Shown here: positions 57,051-64,000 of the stretch, piece by piece
Numbering within the stretch: position 1 is the first letter of the stretch
Layout: the number at the start of each line of letters is the position of its first letter
NCBI GenBank assembly: GCA_964036045.1
Contig: OZ038381.1
Span: 140,651,596-140,715,595, forward strand
Source of the DNA: Eutreptiella sp. 'Long Island Sound 2002'
Taxonomy: Eukaryota > Euglenozoa > Euglenophyceae > Eutreptiales > Eutreptiaceae
DNA: 64,000 bases
Direction: 5' to 3'
Translations under genes and position numbers: made by a program
The notes under the pieces: model-generated
Database searches by the model: none
The model's input: the letters and a program-made list of their open reading frames with translations, nothing else
What the model was told of the DNA's origin: nothing

Positions 57051-60000
57051 ATGCAGAACCTGGTGAGAAGCAAGACCATAGGAGTGACAGGAAATGGTGG
57101 AAGGGGTACAGCAGGGGCCGGTCCTGGTAGGGACCTTCTTTATGGTAGCAGAGGATTACCTGCCCCCTACCGCCGCACCGGGGACTTGGGCCCTCAGGAG
57201 CCCTGCCCAAGGACGCCCCGGGTGCAGATCGTGGAGTCCGTCGAGTTGACGCCGGACTTGGAAGCCTGAGAAGAGCGAAGATGCTCAGGACGGAGAGCCC
57301 TTGTAGGACATGGGCTAGACATGGAGGACCTGACCTCCATGTGTGAAAGGCAATGCCGCAAGGCCTGCAATCTCCGCTCCACTACGGAGCAGTTGGAGGA
57401 GACTGGCAGCAAGGGCAGGGCCCGGCGTTACCGGAAGCGCGGGTCCCCAAAACCAGCGGCGGAAGCCAGGGCAATGGAGACGGATCCCAGCCCGGTCAGG
57501 CTGTGGTCAGCTGCAGATTCCGAGGGGCATTCCGATGGCTATCGGACTGCTTTCCCTTCGGAGTCGAACGAGATGGCCAGATCGGGCACAAGGGCTCACA
57601 CAGCCCCCGAATCAGCCTGGAGCATGACGCCGAGGCGTTGGAGAGGCCTACCAGAGCCAGAACGGCCCCTGTGGCCCGGCACACGGAGCCAAAGCAGGAT
57701 AACATGGGCGACACACTCATGCCGGAGGAGTCCGAGGCGCCGGGAACCGTGGGATGCGCCGGATCAGGTCGAAAGCACGTTGAGTGCCACTGCGAGCACG
57801 TATCCTTCCCCATCGGCAAGTACCCAAAGATGGGGATGGACGCCATCGTGCAGCACCTTGACCGCCTGGACAACCAGAAGGACGGCCTAGAGGAGGACAT
57901 CGCGGGGATCCTGGATGACCAGTCGGAAGCGGAGAGAGACATGGCGCAGCTGCGAGCGGAGCAGGATCGGTACCAGAAGAGGCTGGCGATGGCCCTGCAG
58001 AAGCAGCAGCGAGTGATGGACAGCCTGCTCCACCTGGTGGAGGACATGTCGGGACGCCTGAAAAGGCTAGAGGTGTTACAACCCCTCGCCTCGGGTCCGG
58101 AGCTCCCGGCAAGGTCGGCAACGGCAGAGCTGTTGGAGCGGGTTAAGACCCTCAGGAGCGCCATGGAGAAACCCATGGGCGACCCTGCAGAGGCACCTTA
58201 CGCGCCTCCGCGTGTTGATCTGGCTGCGCTGCCGTTTGTTCCCATGTTCAGCGAATCCATAATGCTTGGGGAGCATACGGCACCGGCTGGGTCCATGCAC
58301 GAAGAGCACGCAATCACGGACCTGAGGAGCCTGACGGTACAGATGTCCCATGCCGCCCAGGATCCATCGACCGCTACGAATGCCCATGCAGTTTATGCGG
58401 AAGAGGAGATCCAGACCATGCAGGGGCGAACCATGGTAAGGGCAGACGGACATGTTCGAGGCCATCCAGGCGGAAACCTGTGGGTGAAGGACCCCACTAC
58501 AGGGGTATAAACAGCTTGTGGAGCAAGTCCTTCCCGCATCCCTAACCCCATGGGTTCAGGCCCAACTGGACCGCACTCCATGCAGGAGAGGGATGTACGG
58601 GGAGTGTACTCACACCCCCCGGCCACAGGTGGTATCTGTCTCGGTGGATTGGTGGCTGCGGACGTCAGAGACGACATCAGGATTGACGACCTCAGGGGAA
58701 TCAAAATCCCCTACTACGATGGCAACCCCTCCAACCTGGATGACTTCATCCTGGATTGAGAGGACTTCGCCGAGGAGGTCGTGGGCGAGATGAAGGGAGC
58801 GCCAAGGGACAAATGGGTATGTCGGACATTCCCACACAGGCTGGCGCAGGACCTGAAGGAGGAGCTCAGGGATCAGATCCGCGAGGGATTGATCCAGACA
58901 GAGCAGGCCTGCCTCCAGTGGCTGGAGGACGAGGAGCGAGTGGACGCCCCCAACCAGAAGTTGGAGGACTTGTGGTCCATTCCGCTGCCGCTGGAGCGCG
59001 GGGAGTTGAGGGTCCGGGAATGGAATTGGTACATCCGCAAGTACCGGAGAAGGCTCAAGCTGGTGAAGGACTGGAATGAGTCCAGCGAGATCCAACACCT
59101 GCTCAAGGACGTCCTCCCTGGCCACTGGAAGAAGAGGCTGGAGGACGAGGAGAAGAAGAGAGCAAAGAAGCGTGTGGCCGTACGGATCATGGCATCAGAG
59201 GACACCCACGCCAGAATAATGGAGTTTTTCCGGCGAAACGTCGGCGAGCCCAGCCGAATGTTGGGGTTGAAGAACGCCGTCTACGTATAGGTATTCGGCG
59301 ACACCATGGGGCAAAGGTTGCTGCGCCTCAACAACGCGGAGTGGAGGCGCGGAGAGCCGCTGAGGATGCAGGTCATCTTCGCCCGCATGAGCCTCAACGA
59401 GATCGTGAAGTACATCACGGTGGAGCTGAAGCTCAACGCCAAGAACGAGGCCCACGTGCAGGATCGACGGGGCCATGGACACCGAGGTCATCGGGAAGAT
59501 CGCCAACACCGAGAGGTCAAAGAGGACACGGTCGGCACCGCGGAGGAAGGGAGTGGAAGCGGCCAAGATCTCTGGACCGCGACCACCCGAGAGGATCATG
59601 AAGAAGCCCACTTCTTCGCGTTTGTAGCGCACAATATGAAGGAGCATGGGCAGGACAGGTCCAGGTGGAACCGCCTGGAACCAAGGCTCAACAAGAGCCA
59701 CAAGGAACCGCGGAGGATCGGGAACCCGTCGCTCTCGTTCCGCAAGCACAGATCACAGCACGACGGTTGCTGGGTCTGCTACGGCAAGGGGAACAACCAT
59801 GCACGTAACCAGCGGCATTGCAAGGTATATGAGGCTGACAAGAAGGCCTACTTCGCCGCCCATCCCGACAAGAAGCCCAAGGAGCAACGAATTGCCGATT
59901 GGAAGGCAAAGGGCGGTGACGGTGGAAAAGGCCAAGGAAAGGGCCAAGGGAAAGGCGGAGGAAAGGGTTATGGTGGAGGAGCCGGCCCAGACCGACGCGT

Positions 60001-60121
60001 GAGGTCGATCGAGGAGGTTGAGGAGGACATGTTGAGGACGTTGGAGGAACTCAAAGCCCAATGTGGCGGACAAAGTCTGGGCGGATGGCAGCAGGAGGCA
60101 GCTGTCGCAGGCCACGTCTAG
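57051..60121 (+). pseudogene. Gag-like polyprotein, broken
   Basis: The N-part reads in one frame (57,051 onward, TGA at 57,267). From about 57,600 another frame runs to 60,121 with stops at 58,508, 58,757 and 59,288. It has a coiled coil around 57,850-58,080 (LDRLDNQKDGLEEDIAGILD, then an E/Q/L-rich stretch). It also has KIPYYDGNPSNLDDFILD and a helical charged part typical of retrotransposon capsid (EEVVGEMKGAPRDKWVCRTF). A zinc-knuckle-like CWVCYGKGNNHARNQRHC has wider spacing (C-x2-C-x6-H-x6-C) than a standard CCHC knuckle. A GKGQGKGQGKGGGKG basic tail follows. The first stop in the helical part falls where a Trp codon (TGG to TGA) would fit. Confidence 0.75.
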
Positions 60122-60124
60122 AGG

Positions 60125-60300
60125 AGCCCCCACGGGAATGGGACCCCGGAGGCCTGCATCCGGAAATCAGTGGAATCCTAGAGAAAGCGAAGGCACATCG
60201 GGTGCCGAGGAAGGCTCCAGAAGAGCCAAAACCACTGAGCTTCGTCACTCCCAACCCCTGGAGCGCCCTGCCAAGGGAGGTGTATGTGGGCAAGGGACGT
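60125..60300 (+). pseudogene. Gag-protease spacer in a third frame
   Basis: After the Gag stop, frame 1 stays open with plausible text (EISGILEKAKAHRVPRKAPE, ALPREVYVGKGRGKK) up to about 60,300, where the protease frame takes over. It may be a natural frameshift region or simply two indels. Confidence 0.4.
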
Positions 60301-60658
60301 GGCAAGAAACAGGCAGGACCAGCCCAGGATCTACAGCATCCGTGACCATACCCTCGAAGTCCTGATGCACCCGGATGTGCTAGAGTTGCATGCCCGGAGA
60401 GTCGTCCATACACCGCAGGGTGACGAGCGGCAGTTGCACTTGAAGGTGCCTGTACGGTGCGGACAAGAGGAATTGGTGGTGGATGTTTTGGTGGATACGG
60501 GTGCCCAGGTGAGCCTGGTCCGGAGAGGGTTGTTCAAGGAGGAATCCCTGCAGCCCAGCCGTAGACCGGTACGCCTGAAGGTGGCCAATGGAGAGATTAT
60601 GGGTGGTGGCACCCATGAGGCCACTATCAGTATGAATTATGGGAGCATGAGCGCTTGA
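60284..60658 (+). pseudogene. Retroviral-type aspartic protease
   Basis: The frame carries ELVVDVLVDTGAQVSLVRRG, with the catalytic DTG triad, then RLKVANGEIMGGGTHEA, equivalent to the flap and downstream strand. It stops at 60,656-60,658. A frame-shifted tail, FYVADITDWDMTRQYDLMVG, follows and resembles the conserved protease C-terminal (D.ILG) segment. The protease would mature Gag-Pol. Confidence 0.75.
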
Positions 60659-60894
60659 ACCGCCCTGATTTGGCGAAGAGAAGCACTCTATCCGGGAACT
60701 TCTATGTGGCCGACATTACAGATTGGGATATGACCAGGCAGTATGACCTCATGGTGGGAAACGCCATTGGAGCCCTTCCCAATCGTGCAACCCTGGTCCG
60801 GGAGGATGATGAATGCCTTACATGGCTGTCCACGGACTATGCATGCGGATAATCTCAATGGAATGCTGAAGAAGAGGATCGGATCGTCCAAGCG

Positions 60895-61329
60895 GTGCAA
60901 GCTGTGGGTGCCAAGTCCAGAGGAGACCGCGGAGTTCGGCTCACGGGGTATGGAATGGCCCCGCAGGTGTATGCCATGATGATTCAGACGCTGGGAGCCG
61001 AAGCGCCCGAGACGGACGTCTTCGCTTCCCGGGATGCCCCAATTTTGAGGAAGTGTAGGAGGCATTGGCATCGAGGAGACTCAGCCTGGCACAGGCATTG
61101 GGGTTTAAAGGAGTGGGGGCCCATGTATTGGCATGGCTCCCTGGAAAATACCAGACGTACGGTGGAGGAGATCGTCGCGGATATGGCGAAGGGGATCCTG
61201 GTCATAACCGGCATAGGATCCACCCCTTGTCCGCTGGAAGGCCTCAAGTTGACGCTGGATTCCATCACCCTGAACGAGATGTCATTCGGGCCAGAGGGAG
61301 AGTTATTCATCGACGCCAAGGGTTTATAG
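60895..61329 (+). pseudogene. Extra Pol domain with DVFASR motif between protease and RT
   Basis: The frame reads GYGMAPQVYAMMIQTLGAEA, ETDVFASRDAPILRKC, W...WGLKEWGPMYWHGSLEN, VEEIVADMAKGILVITGI. The pattern, (D/V)DLFAS..N..., then W, then P/H..., then I..V...I..G..L(V)(I/V), is known from a segment that follows RNase H in DIRS-like and some other retroelements. Here it lies before RT. It continues, after a frame change, into the linker. Function is unknown. Confidence 0.5.
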
Positions 61330-62065
61330 ATGCCCCCCCCTGGGTCAAGCGTGGGGTACCAAGGCTTTCCTGGTGGATGGGGCGCAAGCCCAGCCCACGG
61401 CTGATGAAGCATTCATCCGTAGGGTTCAGGCGGTGCCCATGCGGGTCATGTTTGAGCCCAAGGAGGGGACGGATCAGCCAATGGATGGCATTCACGTCCT
61501 GTCCCACGCCGAGATCGACCACGTCGTCAACTACATGCGGATGGGGATGCACGACCGTGTGGCAGCCAAGAAGGGGCGGGCCATGGTCACATCTCCGCAT
61601 TGGTGGGATGACAAGATGTTGGTCACCGGCAAGTACGAGAATAACGCGTTCGTGGCCAGGGTCATGGATCACATCGCGGACCAATATGATGGTCCGGTTT
61701 GGTCGGACCAGCCGACGTGGGATTTTCCAAGAATGGGGGCCGGTAGCAACAAGAACCAGGCCGATGCCGCAAATTTCCGAAGATTATCGGCTGGAAGGGC
61801 GCCCCACGACGATGAAGACGGCATATCAAACGAGGAGAAGTCGGACTCAGACCCGGAAGAGGCCTATACCGCAGTGCGGTCGGTTGTATCGATACCGAAG
61901 CAAGCGGCTGAAGTGGTCCAGGAGAACCCAAAGGTCGCCGAGCTGAAGGAAAGGCTGATAAATGCCTATTCGCGGCTATTCAGTAGCGTCGCCAACAAGG
62001 ACCCTCCAGATCGTGGGAGGTTTGGCACAGCGAGGATCAAGCTGAAGCCGAACCCCAAGATCTAA
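61330..62065 (+). pseudogene. Pre-RT linker
   Basis: The 230-residue frame includes QAVPMRVMFEPKEGTDQPMD, MVTSPHWWDDKMLVTG and a C-terminal ELKERLINAYSRLFSS with PPDRGRFGTARIKLKPNPK. The last part is the usual lead-in to Ty3 RT (..L...LF....PP.RG...I.L.P..P). It ends at a TAA (62,063-62,065) where a Tyr codon would fit. Confidence 0.65.
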
Positions 62066-62069
62066 CGTC

Positions 62070-62916
62070 ATCGGGAGTACCAATCAGGCAATCGGGCAAT
62101 CGGGCCGAGGCCACGAAGAAGTTGTTGGCCGACTTTATTGAGCGGGGCTGGATCGAACCCTCCGACAGTGAGTGGGCCAGCCCGACCTTTTTCGTGCCCA
62201 AGAAAGAGAAGGGCGAGTGGAGGGTGGTGGTTGATTACAGGGGTCTGAATGAGCAAACCGAGCAAGACTCGTACTCGCTTCCTCTGATCGACACCATCCT
62301 CCAAAAACAACAAAAAAAGCGGATCTTCACGGTGTTGGACCTGAAACACGGCTATCACCAGATCTTGCTACACCCGGACTCCAGGCCCTGCACAGCGATG
62401 TCGACGCCGCTGTCGCCCGTGCAGTGGAAAGTGGTGCCTATGGGCGCCAAGAATGGCAACGCCGCTCTCCAGCGCATGATGGAGGACCTACTCGGTCCTG
62501 TCCAGGATTGTGCCGACCCCTTTCTGGATGACATCATCATCGGGTCCGGCACGGAAAACATGACTGAGGACGAGCTCATCGAAGCGCACGAGAAGGATCT
62601 GCGCCGAGTGCTCAGCGAGCTGGACAAGCACAACATGGTGTGCAAGCCCACCAAAGCCTCAGTCTTCGTGAGGGAAGTGGAGTTTGCAGGTCACGTGGTT
62701 GGTCACGGGCAACGCCGTCCCATGCCTGGGAAGCTGGAATCCCTGCACCACTGGGAAAAGCCCCAGACAATCAGCGAACTCCGATCCTTCATGGGGTTCT
62801 GCAATTACTATTCGGGCTATGTCCGAATGTATGCAGAACTATCGGGCCCGCTGCACAAGATGCTGCAGGTGGGCAAGTTTGATGGCCGGAAGGGGAGCAA
62901 GAAGAAGCTTACCTAG
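62070..62916 (+). pseudogene. Ty3/gypsy reverse transcriptase
   Basis: Conserved segments in order are LLADFIERGWIEPSDSEWAS, WRVVVDYRGLNEQTEQDSYS, FTVLDLKHGYHQILLHPDS (first catalytic Asp in LDL), VVPMGAKNGNAALQRMMEDL, ADPFLDDIIIGSG (FLDD in place of the usual Y-x-DD, both Asp kept), VEFAGHVVGHG and ELRSFMGFCNYYSGYVRMYA (RT-RNase H connection). It ends at TAG 62,914-62,916. The active-site Asp residues are intact. Inactivation comes from the upstream frameshift and downstream stops. It would copy the element RNA into DNA. Confidence 0.9.
62087..62102 (+). repeat. 8-bp tandem duplication at the linker-RT frame change
   Basis: GGCAATCG is repeated back to back (62,087-62,094 and 62,095-62,102). 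An eight-base gain shifts reading from the frame of the linker to the frame of RT, exactly the change seen here. Confidence 0.75.
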
Positions 62917-63390
62917 ACCCTTGAGGCCGAAGATGCGTTCGGCCGCCTGAGGGAGCGACTCCTGGGGCAGCTGGGGCTATTCCTTGTGGACCCGAACAAG
63001 GGATTCGTGCTACGGACGGACGCCTCGGACTATGCTGTAGGGGCAGTCCTCGAGCAGGTCTGGGACAACATGTCGCACGTACTCGTGGCGTTTTGGAGCC
63101 GGATCCTGGCCGAGGTCCAACGTCAAACCTGGACCGCGAGGGAGAAGGAGACGTAAGCCATTGTTTGTGCGCTCCGAAAGTGGTCTGGCCATAAGAGATA
63201 ACAACCGGTGCTGGTTTGTACCGACCATCAGTCATTACAGAGCTGGCACAATGAGCACGTTGACACCCTCTCGGGACCGGCGGCAAGGAGGGCCCGGTGG
63301 CACAAGACGTTCGCCAAGTTCGACCTCAGCATCGTATATGTCCCGGGGAAGGACAACACTGTTGCAGGTTGCCTCAGTCCATGAGCCTAC
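62917..63390 (+). pseudogene. Ty3/gypsy RNase H
   Basis: In the RT frame, LFLVDPNKGFVLRTDASDYA (first Asp), VLVAFWSRILAEVQRQTWTA, REKET followed by TAA at 63,154-63,156 (the Glu of the active site is in REKE), TAA at 63,199-63,201, LVCTDHQSLQSWHNEHVDT (third acidic residue) and SIVYVPGKDNTVAGCLS (last Asp) are all present. A TGA at 63,382-63,384 fits a lost Trp codon. It would remove the RNA strand during cDNA synthesis. Confidence 0.85.
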
Positions 63391-64000
63391 CGCGCCGGCA
63401 AGGCATGGATGGACATATCCAGCCATGGGGACGCCGAGGAGACCGAGGAGGCCAAGCGCATCATCGACATGGAGAAGGCCATGGTGCAAGAGGGGGTCAA
63501 GTGCTTTGTGGTGATGGCAAACCGTACAGACCTGGCCAAGTTCCGGGGCGCTCGAGTCCAAGCTATTCGAGAGGAAACCCTCAAGCAATGGATGGTGGCC
63601 CCCGTAGAGCTAGTCAGGTCGGTGCTGACAGAAGACTGGTCGGATGACTATGCGGCATCTGAACACTTGAGCAGGTACTGGAATGCCGTGAGCGCCCTGT
63701 CGGACGACGAATGGCCTGAGGGGTTGACCGAGGATGGGGATAAATTATTCCTCAAGGACAAGCTATTGGTCCCTGAGAACCGAATGGAGGGGCTCATTGA
63801 CCACTGGTATAACGCCCAGCTGATGCATCCTGGTCGGGACAAGATGCAGCAGGACCTGGAGTGGCGCTTCAAGTTCCCACCGGGGTACTACGCCATCCTC
63901 GACAAGTACTGCAGCGACTGCGCCGTGTGTCGGGCCACAAAAAGCCCCAACCATTCAACAGCGGGTAACCCGGTGTATACGGCTATACCGGAGGCCCCTA
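63385..64000 (+). pseudogene. Integrase N-terminal (zinc-binding) region, cut by window edge
   Basis: The frame stays open to the last base. The region reads AKRIIDMEKAMVQEGVKCFV, WSDDYAASEHLSRYWNAV, DGDKLFLKDKLLVPENRMEG, then LIDHWYNAQLMHPGRDKM and YCSDCAVCRATK. H-x7-H and C-x2-C form the HHCC zinc site of Ty3 integrases. The catalytic DDE core lies beyond 64,000. It is inactive here because no open frame links it to RT. Confidence 0.8.

Larger units (their letters stand above)
57040..64000 (+). mobile_element. Ty3/gypsy-type LTR retrotransposon, decayed, 3' part outside the window
   Basis: The order Gag, protease, an extra domain, RT, RNase H, integrase zinc-binding domain is on the plus strand. 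RNase H before integrase after RT is the Ty3/gypsy (Metaviridae-type) order. Frames shift several times, and I count at least eight in-frame stops. It continues past 64,000. Confidence 0.88.

Noticed and set aside
57000-57060. Primer-binding site and 5' LTR end of the Ty3 element
   Set aside because: No convincing match to a tRNA 3' end (TGG start) and no second LTR in the window, so I did not place an LTR.

Overview
The window is repeat-dominated eukaryotic nuclear DNA. No intact protein-coding gene, rRNA, tRNA or bacterial-type operon is recognisable. Tandem satellites, two decayed non-LTR (LINE-type) retrotransposons in opposite orientation, a 5' part of a decayed Ty3/gypsy retrotransposon, and terminal-inverted-repeat (TIR) elements account for most of it. 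The host gene pieces seen, a histone H2A-like fragment and an exon of an ArsB/OCA2-type permease, are broken. The make-up suggests a large, repeat-rich genome such as that of an alga or another protist; the species cannot be named from sequence alone.

Layout. 0.2-1.4 kb: T-depleted low-complexity DNA. 1.4-2.1 kb: ~180-bp tandem repeat. 2.7-3.6 kb: ~235-bp purine-rich tandem repeat, then a dispersed repeat (3.6-4.05 kb) that recurs at 11.56-12.2 kb. 4.1-8.7 kb: 127-bp dimeric satellite. 9.6-11.0 kb: minus-strand retroelement remnants, including an integrase C-terminus, with a 647-bp TIR element between them. 12.3-14.6 kb: G/A-rich higher-order repeat. 16.25-21.54 kb: LINE copy on the minus strand. 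21.54-22.3 kb: probable second TIR-family element. 23.9-27.7 kb: 420-bp higher-order satellite, each unit a dimer of ~210-bp halves. 27.9-29.1 kb: minus-strand coding-like DNA of unknown family. 29.9-31.0 kb: ~240-bp tandem repeat. 31.5-32.4 kb and 40.9-42.4 kb: arrays carrying the core GCCAGGAGTGGC. Between these lies an 8.5-kb block (32,379-40,899) bounded by 40-bp inverted repeats; it holds 183-190-bp satellites, the H2A fragment, a duplicated permease exon and a 22-bp minisatellite. 42.4-48.9 kb: ACC/TCA-rich trinucleotide array with ~0.33-0.54-kb higher-order units. 48.96-54.71 kb: second LINE copy, plus strand. 54.7-57.0 kb: AT-richer spacer with hairpins. 57.05-64.0 kb: Ty3/gypsy element (Gag, protease, an extra domain, RT, RNase H, start of integrase) running off the window edge.

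How the parts relate. The three TIR-type ends (9,955, 21,543, 32,379) share the terminus CAC(C/A)TA(T/G)GATTTTA, and their interiors share related 175-190-bp repeats, which suggests one non-autonomous family. The 8.5-kb block sits inside a GCCAGGAGTGGC array, and its two flanks join exactly in repeat phase when the block is removed. The two LINE copies are collinear in translation from ORF1 through endonuclease to the start of RT; both stop inside the RT domain. Their sense strands are A/C-rich, like most satellites here. All pol-like genes carry stops or frameshifts, so nothing here appears able to move by itself. Alignments were made by eye.
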